Assembly: GCA_019112825.1 (NCBI GenBank)
Contig: DXIP01000023.1
Coordinates: 186,001-250,000, forward strand
Length of the DNA stretch: 64,000 nucleotides
Origin: Alistipes excrementigallinarum
GTDB taxonomy: Bacteria > Bacteroidota > Bacteroidia > Bacteroidales > Rikenellaceae
Direction of reading: 5' to 3'
This document shows, one piece after another, positions 7,920 through 16,539 of this stretch (position 1 is its first letter; every line of letters begins with the position of its first letter). The position numbers and the translations under genes were made by a program. The notes under the pieces are model-generated. The model saw only the letters and a program-made list of their open reading frames with translations. It was not told the origin of the DNA and did not search any database.

Positions 7920-10703
7920 ATGAAACGTCTTTTTGCAGCGATATTCCTTCTGGCCGCAGCCACCTTTGCGGCCTGCAGCGAGGACCCGACCCGGTCGGCG
8001 GGCGGACCGACACCGTCGGCCGACGGAACGGTCACCCTCACCGGTACCGTGACGGTGCCCGACATGACGGTCGTCCAGACGCGCAGCGTCGACAACGACG
8101 GCTGGGGCATCCAGTCGCTCTATGCCTTCTGCTTCGGCGAGGGAGGCATGTTCATCAGCCGCGTGCGGGCCGACGTCAAGACGGCGCCTCCCGTGCTGGA
8201 GGGTGAGTTCACGCTTCAGATTCCGTCGAGCACCCGCATCATCCACTTCGTGGCCAATGCCAACCTCGACAACTTCGACGATGCGCAGAACGTCGGCAGC
8301 TACGTCACCTCGGTCATTCCGCTGCTCGAGTCCACCTCGGGCAAGATGGTCTACTGGTCGGAGTACCGCCACGAGGGCGACTTCACCTCGGGCGAGAGCA
8401 TCCACATCCAGATGGTGCGCAACCAGGCGCGCATCGAGGTGCGGGTCGACGAGAGCCTGGCCGGCGAGTTCGAGACCGACGGCTTCTCCATCTGCAACAC
8501 CTACGCCAACGGCACCGTAGCGCCGTTCGACCCCGTGTCGCTCACCTTCGGGTGGGATGCGACGGCTGGTGACGGCTCCTATCCCAACCTCTACGTGACG
8601 CTGCCCACCAATGCCGTCAAGGCGACCGACGCCGCCGATGTCGACCACGACCAGTACCGCTACATCTTCGAGGACCCCAACCCCGAGGGCGACCAGACCT
8701 ACCTGATTGTCAAGGGGCGTGCCGTAGGTGCCCCCGAGTGGTCCTACTACAAGGTGCTCTTCCTGCGTGAGGACAAGACCCCGTGGCCCATCTACCGCAA
8801 CATGTGGTACGAGGTGGTTATCCGCAAGTCGCTGGCCAGCTCACCCGCCTATGCGACCTTCGCCGAGGCGAAGGAGGGTGTCCCCGTCAACGACGTCTAT
8901 GTGGCCGTCTCGCCCGAGGTGCCGACCATCTCCGACGGTCAGCGCGTGCTCACGGTCGAGCGGACGACCCACCTGCTCGACGGCAGCGAGGGACGCTATA
9001 CGATTGCCTACCGGTATTGCAACCTCGACGGCTCGACCACCGGGCTCACGGCCCCCTCGGTAAGCTGGCTTTCGAACGACCGTGTGGCCCAGACCGACAT
9101 GGTGGTCAACAACTACGATACCCGGACGGGTGAAGGTACGGTCGAAATAGTCCCCTTTGCCGCCGGTGCCACGGCGCGTCATGCCGAGCTGAGCATCCGT
9201 GCCGGAGCGCTCTCGCGTACGGTCTCGCTGATGCTGGTCCGCCCCTTCGTCTTCACCCCCGTCTGGATTAGCTCGGGCATCAACGGCAGCGTGAGCGACC
9301 AGGATGTGACGCTGGTCTTCCAGATTCCGGAGGATTATCCCCAGGAGCTGCTGCCGCTCGAGTGCCGCATCTCGGCCAACGAGATTACGGGTACCTCCGA
9401 GACGCCGCTGCGGTTGATTTTCCAGAAGGACTACCCCGATGAGGAGTGGGGCGAGCAGACGCAGTGGCCCTACAAATACGTCTACGAGGCCCAGACGACG
9501 GGCACGCACCGGATTTACTTCCGCACGACCCGGGCCCTGAACGACAACAACAGCACCGTGCTCCTCGAGGCGGAGCATTTTGAGCCCGTGACCAAACGCC
9601 TGCGTGTGACCAACGACAGCCGGAAGCTCGAGTTCGTCGGCCTGCGCGACTATACGGCGCGCATCCAGTACGCCCTCGTGCCGAAGATTGCCGGTTCGGA
9701 GCTGACGCTCCAGTTCCGCTTCGTCTCCGAGACGGGCGGCGCCGTGACCGGCGACCCCGGAACCACGGTGCGCATCTATACCAACAACCTCGACCCGGCC
9801 GAAGGTCAGACCGGCATGGAGGAGATGGAGAGCGACCCCGAGATGGAGGCCAACGGCCGCTACCTGCGCTATACGCCCCAGGCTTCGGACCGCAATGGCG
9901 AGGGTGTCTATACGCTTCGCTTCCGGACCCGTGTGGCCGTAAGCGACGAACCGATTCGCATTGCCGATGAACATACGCAATATGCTTCGGCGACGATGGA
10001 GCTTGCGACCTACGGCTACTTCCCCTTCCACTTCGACGTGCGGGGCGAGGATGGCACGCAGATGATTCCCTATGGTCCGGGCGTGCCCGTGACCGTCAGC
10101 TTCGATACGAGCGGCTTCACCTCCGAAACCACCGAGTTCATCTCGCCGGGCAATGCGCAGTACACCTGCTTCATCGCTACCCGAAACCTCGAGCCCGACC
10201 CGGCCTATGGCGACCAAGGGCTCACGGCCGTGAACGAGACGGGGCGTGTCGGCTACGAATATCTGGTTACGGCATCGACGCAGCATACGTTCCACTTCGT
10301 GACGAAGGAGATTGTGAGCGGCGAGACGGTGAGCATCTCCTCCGACGAGACCATTTCGTTCACCTCCGAGAGCGTGACGCTGACCAACCGGCCCATCGAG
10401 GGCGTCATGAGCTACGGCGAGACCTCGAATCCCGGCGATGCGACCGTGCAGCCGGTTGAGGAGGATGCCTTCGTCACCATCGAACGTACGGACGGTACGC
10501 GCATCGGTTACTTTACGGTGGGTGCTAACGGACGCTATACGCTGACGCTGCGCGGCGAGTACGATTTCGAGTGGAAGACGGCCAACCTGACGATTCTCTA
10601 TTCGCCGCTCAACAGCTCGGAGCGCTACGGCGCCGTCACCTCGCTCGAGGCGCTCTTCGCCTCGCCCGATCTCGTGCTGAGCAAGAACTGGACGATTCAA
10701 TAG
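7920..10703 (+). CDS. Very large fimbrial accessory/tip lipoprotein
   Basis: A 927-residue lipoprotein with lipobox ATFAAC. A TRS motif (VVQTRSVDNDG) follows at about residue 60, then the WGIQSLYAFCFGEGG strand that resembles the first mature strand of FimB/DUF4906 proteins. An N-terminal fimbrillin-like module (to about residue 310) is followed by a long series of beta-sandwich-like segments (for example TVERTTHLLDGSEGRYTIAY and RIYFRTTRALNDNNSTVLLE) without recognised domain names. It is the last gene before a strong terminator and so closes the fimbrial operon. Being by far the largest subunit it is a good candidate for the distal adhesin; this is inference from position and size. Confidence 0.7.
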   Translation: MKRLFAAIFLLAAATFAACSEDPTRSAGGPTPSADGTVTLTGTVTVPDMTVVQTRSVDNDGWGIQSLYAFCFGEGGMFISRVRADVKTAPPVLEGEFTLQIPSSTRIIHFVANANLDNFDDAQNVGSYVTSVIPLLESTSGKMVYWSEYRHEGDFTSGESIHIQMVRNQARIEVRVDESLAGEFETDGFSICNTYANGTVAPFDPVSLTFGWDATAGDGSYPNLYVTLPTNAVKATDAADVDHDQYRYIFEDPNPEGDQTYLIVKGRAVGAPEWSYYKVLFLREDKTPWPIYRNMWYEVVIRKSLASSPAYATFAEAKEGVPVNDVYVAVSPEVPTISDGQRVLTVERTTHLLDGSEGRYTIAYRYCNLDGSTTGLTAPSVSWLSNDRVAQTDMVVNNYDTRTGEGTVEIVPFAAGATARHAELSIRAGALSRTVSLMLVRPFVFTPVWISSGINGSVSDQDVTLVFQIPEDYPQELLPLECRISANEITGTSETPLRLIFQKDYPDEEWGEQTQWPYKYVYEAQTTGTHRIYFRTTRALNDNNSTVLLEAEHFEPVTKRLRVTNDSRKLEFVGLRDYTARIQYALVPKIAGSELTLQFRFVSETGGAVTGDPGTTVRIYTNNLDPAEGQTGMEEMESDPEMEANGRYLRYTPQASDRNGEGVYTLRFRTRVAVSDEPIRIADEHTQYASATMELATYGYFPFHFDVRGEDGTQMIPYGPGVPVTVSFDTSGFTSETTEFISPGNAQYTCFIATRNLEPDPAYGDQGLTAVNETGRVGYEYLVTASTQHTFHFVTKEIVSGETVSISSDETISFTSESVTLTNRPIEGVMSYGETSNPGDATVQPVEEDAFVTIERTDGTRIGYFTVGANGRYTLTLRGEYDFEWKTANLTILYSPLNSSERYGAVTSLEALFASPDLVLSKNWTIQ

Positions 10704-10784
10704 AGGTTCCGGAAGGCGGCTGCGGCGGTCCGGTGTGGCCGGACGCGCCTGCGGTGCCCCGGAGCATCAACTGCCGATAAGAGC

Positions 10785-10818
10785 GGAGAGCCATCCCGAA
10801 AGGGGTGGCTCTCCTTTT
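10785..10818 (+). terminator. Terminator of the fimbrial operon
   Basis: A 13-base-pair stem (10785-10797 with 10102-style partner at 10802-10814, one G-U pair) is capped by a GAAA tetraloop and followed by TTTT. It ends the fimbrial operon about 80 bases after the last stop. It is not clearly bidirectional, because no T-run follows on the opposite strand. Confidence 0.85.
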
Positions 10819-10878
10819 GTCGTTTTGTGGGGCAGGGGCCGAGCGTGTCGGCCGCCGGTGTGGCTGCGCTGCGCGGGG

Positions 10879-11256
10879 TCAGAAGACCCGGACGAGCAGA
10901 TGGCCCAGGTGGGCGGCCAGCATGCCCAGGGCGAAGCTCAGCAGGGCGTAGCCTGCGAAGTGGAGGAACTGCTGCCCGCCCAGCAGGGCGTAGTTCTCGT
11001 GGATGAAGGTCGAGAAGGTGGTGAATCCGCCGCAGAAGCCCACCGTGAGGAAGAGCCTCAGCTCGGCGTTGAGCAGGTTGCCCCGTTCGAAGAGACCGTA
11101 GAGCAGCCCGATGGCCAGGCAGCCGGCGACGTTGACCGCCAGCGTCCCCCACGGAAAGCCCGAGGCGGCGTGGCTCTGGATGAGCCGCGAAAGAAGGTAG
11201 CGTGCAATACCGCCGGCAAAACTTCCGGCACCGATGAAAAAGAGGGTCTTTACCAT
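10879..11256 (-). CDS. crcB: Fluoride ion channel CrcB/Fluc
   Basis: A 125-residue, four-helix membrane protein of the usual Fluc length. Family motifs are clear: GAGSFAGGIARYLLS near the N-terminus, GTLAVNVAGCLAIG (helix 2 with the conserved Asn) and GFCGGFTTFSTF in the broken third helix with its polar track. Fluc exports fluoride as an antiparallel dimer. I took the ATG at 11256; the frame extends 20 codons upstream but without family similarity. A fluoride riboswitch lies in the same orientation about 125 bases upstream, which strongly supports both identifications. It seems to be monocistronic. Confidence 0.95.
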   Translation of the reverse strand: MVKTLFFIGAGSFAGGIARYLLSRLIQSHAASGFPWGTLAVNVAGCLAIGLLYGLFERGNLLNAELRLFLTVGFCGGFTTFSTFIHENYALLGGQQFLHFAGYALLSFALGMLAAHLGHLLVRVF

Positions 11257-11379
11257 AGCGTGAAGTGTATGAAGGGCTCCGTGCGGCGGGTTTTGCCGCA
11301 CGTCCGGGCCGACCAATCTGTTGTGAATTTATGAACCGCCATAACGACTGCCTGGGTGGAGCGTGTGCTCCACGTTTAT

Positions 11380-11435
11380 GCAGGTATCATCAGCACATCC
11401 CGAACGGGCGGCGGTTTGAGGCAGATACCATTGCC
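11380..11435 (-). ncRNA. Fluoride riboswitch (crcB motif aptamer)
   Basis: Read on the - strand, the hallmarks of the crcB motif are all present. P1 is GGCA/TGCC (11432-11435 with 11420-11423). It encloses the loop ATGGTATC, whose GGTATC is complementary to GATACC at 11382-11387, giving the characteristic pseudoknot. The conserved AAACCGC and GCTGATGA blocks are in the right order, with a CCCG-TT-CGGG hairpin between them. The element begins right after the predicted transcription start. Two perfect 7-bp hairpins follow before the gene (11356-11373 and 11281-11301), neither with a T-run, so control is probably not by a simple intrinsic terminator. Fluoride binding should raise crcB expression. 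Confidence 0.9.
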
Positions 11436-11445
11436 TTTGCGGCTG

Positions 11446-11453
11446 CAAAGATA
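11446..11453 (-). promoter_or_regulatory. -7 promoter box of crcB
   Basis: TATCTTTG on the - strand, the Bacteroidota TAnnTTTG consensus, lies about ten bases before the first base of the riboswitch. The upstream -33 box is poor. Confidence 0.65.
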
Positions 11454-11459
11454 CCGCTT

Positions 11460-11925
11460 CGGCGTGAAAAAACGAATTTTTCCCGGCTAAATCTTCCGCA
11501 TTGCGTGCCGAGGGAGACAGTTCGGCCGGGAGGGGTCGGTCGAAACCGTCGGGAGGGGTATTTCCCAGAGTGGCCGAGCGGCTGGGTGGCCGAGCGGCTG
11601 AGCGGCTGAGCGGGGAGTTCGGGGCGTTAGAAAGGCGGAGCCGTGGACCGGAGAGCGGTTATAAGGCAGGGGCATAGAGGACGGCAGATGGAGCGGCGGA
11701 CGGACGGGTGACGGGCCGGGTGACAGACCGGGTCGTACCGCAGGGCAGGAACGGCGGGCGGCCGGATGGGCGGCGAGGAGAGGACGGCCGGAGGGGTAGG
11801 GTCGGGCGACAGACGGGGCAATGTGGCAAGGCAGGGTAGCGTGGTTGTGTGGCCGCGCGTCAAGGCAGGGTAGGAAGGACAGGAAGAAGGGGGCAGCCGG
11901 AGGGGGCGAAAAGGCCGGTCGGAGG
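11460..11925. other. G-rich low-complexity intergenic region, no gene seen
   Basis: About 460 bases without a credible gene. The + strand is strongly G-rich with many short degenerate repeats (variants of ggcgga, gacgg, gggca). A 16-base unit occurs twice in direct succession (11568-11583 and 11584-11599, differing at one base) and is followed by two shortened copies ending near 11615. Open frames crossing it have biased composition and no family similarity. Two similar G-rich stretches interrupt the pyrimidine gene cluster. Confidence 0.6.
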
Positions 11926-12654
11926 TTACGCCTTTCCGGCGCGGCCGCGGATGCGGCGGAAGGGGAGGCCGAGCACGCCGAAGAGTGCCTCGCCGAAGAT
12001 GCCGCTGCTCATCTTCGAAGAGCCGCGACGCCGCTCGGTGAAGATAATCGGCACCTCGCAGAGCCGCATGCCCAGTTTCCAGGCCGTATACTTCATCTCA
12101 ATCTGGAACCCGTAGCCCTTCATGCGGATGGCGTGCAGGTCGATGGCCTCCAGCGCCCGGCGCGAGTAGCAGACGAAGCCCGCCGTGGCGTCGTGGAGCG
12201 GAAGCCCGGTGACCAGGCGCACGTATTTCGAGGCGAAGTAGGACATCAGCAGCCGCGACATCGGCCAGTTGACGACATTGACCCCCTCGACGTAGCGCGA
12301 GCCCACCACCACGTCGCCCCCTTGCTCGGCTGCCCGGCAGAGGCGCACCAAATCGTCGGGATTGTGCGAAAAGTCGCAGTCCATCTCGCAGATGAGGTCG
12401 AAGCCGCGGCTCAGCCCCCACTCGAAACCGGTCAGGTAGGCCGTGCCGAGCCCCTGCTTGCCGCTCCGCTCGATGAGGTGCAGCCGCTCGGGGAACTCCT
12501 CCTGACGGCGGCGCACGATGGCGGCCGTGCCGTCGGGCGAGCCGTCGTCGATGACCAGCAGCTCGAAGGGCTCGCTCAGCGAGAAGACCTTGTCAATCAT
12601 TGCGGAGATGTTCTCCCGCTCGTTGTAGGTCGGTATGATAACCAGTTTGCGCAT
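11926..12654 (-). CDS. Polyprenol-phosphate mannosyltransferase-type GT2 (DPM1-like)
   Basis: A 242-residue family 2 glycosyltransferase. It starts with MRKLVIIPTYNERENI and carries the nucleotide-sugar motif IDDGSPDGT (about residues 36-44) and the metal-binding DCDFSHNP. The GSRYVEGVNVVNWPMSR and KGYGFQIEMKYTAWK segments are typical of dolichol/polyprenol-phosphate mannose synthases. There is no C-terminal membrane domain, as in the soluble DPM1 class. It probably transfers a hexose, likely mannose from GDP-mannose, to undecaprenyl phosphate for glycan or lipid assembly; the actual sugar cannot be read from the sequence. A TATCTTTG box (12710-12717, - strand) lies about 55 bases upstream. 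Confidence 0.88.
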   Translation of the reverse strand: MRKLVIIPTYNERENISAMIDKVFSLSEPFELLVIDDGSPDGTAAIVRRRQEEFPERLHLIERSGKQGLGTAYLTGFEWGLSRGFDLICEMDCDFSHNPDDLVRLCRAAEQGGDVVVGSRYVEGVNVVNWPMSRLLMSYFASKYVRLVTGLPLHDATAGFVCYSRRALEAIDLHAIRMKGYGFQIEMKYTAWKLGMRLCEVPIIFTERRRGSSKMSSGIFGEALFGVLGLPFRRIRGRAGKA

Positions 12655-12709
12655 GGGCTGTGCGGCGTTTTCCGTGTGATGCGGCCGCGACGTTTCGACC
12701 GCGATTTTA

Positions 12710-12717
12710 CAAAGATA
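12710..12717 (-). promoter_or_regulatory. -7 box upstream of the GT2 glycosyltransferase gene
   Basis: TATCTTTG on the - strand, 56 bases before the glycosyltransferase start, in the 216-base gap that follows the alkylation-repair gene. It suggests that the glycosyltransferase gene has its own promoter. The -33 box is not convincing. Confidence 0.55.
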
Positions 12718-12870
12718 GCATTTTTTTGCAGAAGTGGAGCACCTCGGCCCGTTTTCTCCACACTCGCGCCGGATTCGGCGCCGGGATGGGGCCTCTGCGC
12801 CCTGTGACCCGGGCGGGCTTTTCTGCGCTTCTGTTGCTCGACCCTGTCCGGCCCCTCCGCCCGGCGGCCG

Positions 12871-13554
12871 CTACGGGCGGTGCAGCGCTCCGAGCCGCCG
12901 GATTTCGGCCTGTTGCTCCGGGGTGGTGCGACGCGACTCGAGGATTTTGCGCAGGCTCATCCGGAAGCTCCATGCGGGCAGCCCCGGCTCCCCGGCCAGC
13001 CAGGCCCCGGTCCGCTCCGGGTCGGCGGCGTAGCAGACCGAGACGGCCCAGGCGACCGCCATGCGGGCGTAGTAGCCCTCGTGGCGGACGCTGCCCAGAT
13101 GACGGAGCAGCGCGTCGAGGTGCTCCCCGTCGGTGAAGTTGTTGAGCCCCGTCACGGCGGCGAAGCGGACCTCGTACTCGCCGTCGGCGAGGAACAGCGG
13201 CTCGATGAAGTGCCACATGGGTTCGCGCTCGGCAGGGCGGAGCCGCCGGCAGAAGCTGTCGCAGAGGCTCCAGTTGTCGATTTTGGGCAGATGTGCCGCC
13301 GTGAGGCTCAGAAACTCGTCGACCGGACAGGGCGCATAGCCGATGACCATCCCCTGCAGCATCCGCTCCTCGAAGTAGTACTCCTCCGCACTGCGGAGGT
13401 ATGCGCGCCAGTCGCCCCGCACGATTTCGCGGGCCAGCCGCCGCAGCGCGGGGAGCCGCACGCCGATGATGTGTTCGACGCCGGGCAGCAGCGAGGCGCT
13501 GAAGTCGCGGTAGGCGGGTTCGCCCAGCGCAAGGAGCCGTTCGCGGATGTTCAT
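12871..13554 (-). CDS. DNA alkylation repair protein (AlkD-like HEAT-repeat glycosylase)
   Basis: A 227-residue all-helical protein. Family features are GVRLPALRRLAREIVRGDW near the N-terminus, EERMLQGMVIGYAP, DNWSLCDSFCRR, the helix FAAVTGLNNFTDG, and YYARMAVAWAVSVCY. These match AlkD/AlkC-type enzymes, which excise N3- and N7-alkylated purines without base flipping. ATG at 13554 overlaps the stop of the upstream TonB receptor (ATGA), so its translation is coupled to btuB and its transcription is probably under the cobalamin riboswitch. The frame is open further upstream, but that part is the antisense/other-frame shadow of btuB. Confidence 0.85.
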   Translation of the reverse strand: MNIRERLLALGEPAYRDFSASLLPGVEHIIGVRLPALRRLAREIVRGDWRAYLRSAEEYYFEERMLQGMVIGYAPCPVDEFLSLTAAHLPKIDNWSLCDSFCRRLRPAEREPMWHFIEPLFLADGEYEVRFAAVTGLNNFTDGEHLDALLRHLGSVRHEGYYARMAVAWAVSVCYAADPERTGAWLAGEPGLPAWSFRMSLRKILESRRTTPEQQAEIRRLGALHRP

Positions 13555-15620
13555 TGTTTTTTGCCGAATTTGGGGGTGATGCCGATGAAGAAGGAGTAGT
13601 TGAGCCGCGGCATGGGGCGCCCCATCACCGTCTCGTACTCCTCGTTGAAGAGGTTGTTGATGCACCCCTTGAGCGTGAAGTCGGCCCAGCGGCACGAGAG
13701 CAGCCTCTCGAGCGCCACGTCGCTCATGAAGTAGGGGGGCACGTAGCCCAGATGGTCGCGGTCGTTGCTCGACATGGTGTAGCGGGTGCTGTACCAGCAC
13801 CATTTGTAGCTCAGCACCCAACGGCGCCACTGAAGCCGGGCCGTGAAGGCGGCCGAGTGCTCGGGGATGTAGACCAGCTGCTTGCCCACCGACTCGTCGG
13901 CTGGACTGAAGGGGTCGCCCCGGTTGATGGAGCGTGTCCAGGCGTAGTTGCCGTCGAAGCGCAGGCTCCAGCGGCGCCCCAGCTCGGCGCGGGCGTCCAC
14001 CTTCAGCTCGAGGCCGTAGCTGTGGACCCGCTTGACGTTGACCGGGGTGTAGATGCCCGACTTGGCGCCGTCGCTCAGCCAGAGTATCCAGTCGTCGATT
14101 TCCGAGTCGAAGAAGGTGAGCGACCCCTTGAGCGAGCGGCTCGGGCCGCCGAGCGAGAACTCGCCCCCCGCATCGAAGGTCCACCCCTGCTCGGGGCGCA
14201 GGTCGGGATTGCCGCCCGGCTGGAAGTAGAGGTCGTTGAGCGTCGGGTAGCGGTAGTTGCGCGCCGCCGAGGCCTTCAGCACGACGTTGCCCCGCTTCGA
14301 GGCGAGCCAGTCGACGAAGAGCGCCGGTATGAGCGGCGTCGTGCGGTCGCCGTAGAGCTCTTCGCGCAGGTTGAGCGCCACGCCCAGCCGCGGTACGGGG
14401 CGCCACTTCACGGCGGCGAATCCCGACAGCTCGAAGCGCGAGCGGTCGTCGAGCTGTCGGACATACTCGCCCGTCGTGTTGTCGATGAGCGAGAAGTCGC
14501 CGCTGTTGACCATGTGCTGCGAGGCCGTGACGTCGAGCGTGAAGAGCCACTTCTCCCGCAGGGCGTATTCGGCTCCGGCGCGGGCGAAGAGCGAATGGAC
14601 GTAGCTGCGCGAGTCGGTCATCGTGAGGAAGTTGCCCTGCCCCTCGGGGTCCTGCAGCCGCTCATAGCGCAGGTCGGTGTAGGTGTAGCCCGCCCGCAGG
14701 TCGAGCTTCAGGCCGTTTGCGAGCCGCTCCCAGCCTGCCGTGGCGCGCAGCGTCCGCTCGTCCTGCAGGTCCTTCTTCGACTTCTCGTCGTTGCGGTCCG
14801 AGCTGAGCAGCGGCAGGCCCCGGTGCGAATCGAGGTACCAGGCGGCAATCGAGAGGCGGCTGCCGTCGCCGAAGGTGTGGTAGAGCTCCTGCAGCAGGTG
14901 GATGTCGCGGAAGCCGCCGTTGCGGTTGCGGCGGAGCGGGTAGCTCGTGCCGACGATGTTGCCGTCGGCGTCGGTCTCGAACTCCTTGGTGTGGTAGTTC
15001 CGGTAGAGGAAGTCGTTCTCGGAGGTGCTGCACAGCAGGCGCGTCGAGGCGCTCCACCGCGCTCCCGTGTAGCTCAGGTGGAGAAACTCGTCGAAGGTGG
15101 TGAAGGAGCCGATGCCCTGGATGTAGCGCATGTGGAATCCCTCCTCGTCGCCGGGGCGCGTGGCCAGCGTGATGGCGCCGCCCAGCCCGCCTCCGGTGAT
15201 GCCCACCGAGCTGGCGCCGTGGTAGAGCGTGGCGTTGTCGATGAAGTAGGCGGGGATGAGCGAGAAGTCGACCTGGCCGAAGAGCGGCGAGTTGATTTTC
15301 ATGCCGTTCCACGTCACCTGCGTGTGCGAGGGCGAGGTGCCCCGGAACGAGGCGGTGGCCAGCGTCGCGCGGCCGTACGACTTGATGAAGATTGTCGAGC
15401 CGGAGGTCAGTGCGTCGGCCAGCGACGAGGAGATGTTGTCGCGCAGGACGATGCTGTCGAGCTTCGTGCGCTGGACGCCAATCTCCTTCATCGGGCGCGT
15501 GCCGGTGATTTCGACCCGTTCGATGTCGCGCACGTAGAGCGAGTCCTCCGGCGCGGCGGCCCGTGCCGCGGGTCGGAGGGCGGCCAGAAGCGCAATCGAG
15601 AGAAGCAGGCGGCGGAGCAT
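13551..15620 (-). CDS. btuB: TonB-dependent receptor, BtuB-type cobalamin transporter
   Basis: A 689-residue outer-membrane receptor: signal peptide (LLLSIALLAALRPAARA), a plug domain with the patterns SSSLADALTSGSTIFIKSYG and ATASFRGTSPSHTQVTWNG, and a beta-barrel ending in an aromatic C-terminus (LNYSFFIGITPKFGKKQ). It has no N-terminal carboxypeptidase-like domain, which distinguishes it from SusC proteins. BtuB identity rests on the upstream cobalamin riboswitch and the adjacent btuG. In Bacteroides, BtuG caps BtuB and hands over B12 with femtomolar affinity. It lies 24 bases after the preceding lipoprotein gene and overlaps the next gene. Confidence 0.88.
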   Translation of the reverse strand: MLRRLLLSIALLAALRPAARAAAPEDSLYVRDIERVEITGTRPMKEIGVQRTKLDSIVLRDNISSSLADALTSGSTIFIKSYGRATLATASFRGTSPSHTQVTWNGMKINSPLFGQVDFSLIPAYFIDNATLYHGASSVGITGGGLGGAITLATRPGDEEGFHMRYIQGIGSFTTFDEFLHLSYTGARWSASTRLLCSTSENDFLYRNYHTKEFETDADGNIVGTSYPLRRNRNGGFRDIHLLQELYHTFGDGSRLSIAAWYLDSHRGLPLLSSDRNDEKSKKDLQDERTLRATAGWERLANGLKLDLRAGYTYTDLRYERLQDPEGQGNFLTMTDSRSYVHSLFARAGAEYALREKWLFTLDVTASQHMVNSGDFSLIDNTTGEYVRQLDDRSRFELSGFAAVKWRPVPRLGVALNLREELYGDRTTPLIPALFVDWLASKRGNVVLKASAARNYRYPTLNDLYFQPGGNPDLRPEQGWTFDAGGEFSLGGPSRSLKGSLTFFDSEIDDWILWLSDGAKSGIYTPVNVKRVHSYGLELKVDARAELGRRWSLRFDGNYAWTRSINRGDPFSPADESVGKQLVYIPEHSAAFTARLQWRRWVLSYKWCWYSTRYTMSSNDRDHLGYVPPYFMSDVALERLLSCRWADFTLKGCINNLFNEEYETVMGRPMPRLNYSFFIGITPKFGKKQ

Positions 15621-15644
15621 CGTAGGCGGGGCGTTGCGGATGGG

Positions 15645-16535
15645 TTATTCGGTGACTTCGCGGTAGCAGGCCACGCCGCAGACCTCGGTCGAGACTTCGC
15701 CGATGAGCGGCGCCGAGGCGTTGATGCCGCTCTGGACCTTCACGAAGTCAATCTGCGGCAGGTTGGCGGGCGCACCGTCGGCCGTCACGGCGTCGGAGAT
15801 GTTGAGCGTGTTGTAGCCGCCGATGAGGTCCTGCGACGAGTAGTTGTCGGCATAGCCCCATGCGAAGGGGGCCGTGGTCCTCGACTCGGTCCCCTCGACC
15901 TCCTTGCGGACGATGTTGTCGGGCAGCCGCACGCCGGTGAAGCTCACTTCGTCGGCCTCAATCCATGCGGGGTAGTAGCTCTCCTGCGTGTGTTCGCCGA
16001 TGCGGGCGATTTCGCCCTTGCCGCCCTTGTTGTCGCGCCAGGCGACGGGCTGGTTCGCCCCCGCGGGGCGGGTGTAGGTGATGGAGTAGCCGTGGGTGCT
16101 GCGGTCGTACTCGCTGCCGCGCAGCTCGTACCACGTGTCGTCGGGAAGTCCGTTGCCGTTCTCGTCGCGCATGACGTAGACCACGCCCGGCTCCGAGGAG
16201 TTGACGAAGGAGTTGCCGCGTACGAGCAGCTCGCCGCCGCCGTTCTGCGGCACGGGCTCGGCGAAGCCCACCACCAGATAGCCGCCCCAGCCGCCGAGAG
16301 AGACGTAGAGCCGGGAGGCGAAGCGCTGCATGGCGTAGGCGCAGGCCTTTTCGGGGGTGGTGACGTCGGTGTAGCCGCTCAGCGGCTCGTTGATGAACTG
16401 CCCCGGGGCGGGCGTATACTCGAAGACGGTGGCCGCCTGCTCGATGACGCGTTTGGTGGTGGTCGATTCGCCCGAGTTGCAGCCGGCGAGCAGCGCTGCG
16501 GCGCCGAGAAGGGTGATGATGCGGGTATGTTTCAT
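15645..16535 (-). CDS. Surface lipoprotein of the cobalamin uptake operon
   Basis: A 296-residue lipoprotein (lipobox ALLAGC). ATG at 16535, 4 bases after the btuG stop, is chosen for the signal sequence. The mature part has beta-rich segments with aromatic/Gly patterns (SLGGWGGYLVVGFAEP, GVVYVMRDENGNGLPDDTWYELRGSEY). It is encoded between btuG and btuB under the same riboswitch. Bacteroides cobalamin loci contain additional B12-binding surface lipoproteins such as BtuH. This protein may fill that role, but I cannot establish homology to BtuH, so no symbol is given. Confidence 0.75.
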   Translation of the reverse strand: MKHTRIITLLGAAALLAGCNSGESTTTKRVIEQAATVFEYTPAPGQFINEPLSGYTDVTTPEKACAYAMQRFASRLYVSLGGWGGYLVVGFAEPVPQNGGGELLVRGNSFVNSSEPGVVYVMRDENGNGLPDDTWYELRGSEYDRSTHGYSITYTRPAGANQPVAWRDNKGGKGEIARIGEHTQESYYPAWIEADEVSFTGVRLPDNIVRKEVEGTESRTTAPFAWGYADNYSSQDLIGGYNTLNISDAVTADGAPANLPQIDFVKVQSGINASAPLIGEVSTEVCGVACYREVTE

Positions 16536-16539
16536 GTCG

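Noticed and set aside
10735..11334. 199-codon + strand frame over crcB
   Set aside because: It is antisense to a clear CrcB protein and continues through the riboswitch-side leader; no family similarity.
11568..11615. tRNA-like D-arm sequence (gagtggccgagcggct)
   Set aside because: It is repeated in tandem, there is no anticodon arm and no GGTTCGAATCC-type T-arm nearby, so it is part of a G-rich repeat.
11821..12807. 328-codon + strand frame over the glycosyltransferase
   Set aside because: It is antisense to the well-supported GT2 gene and starts in the low-complexity spacer.
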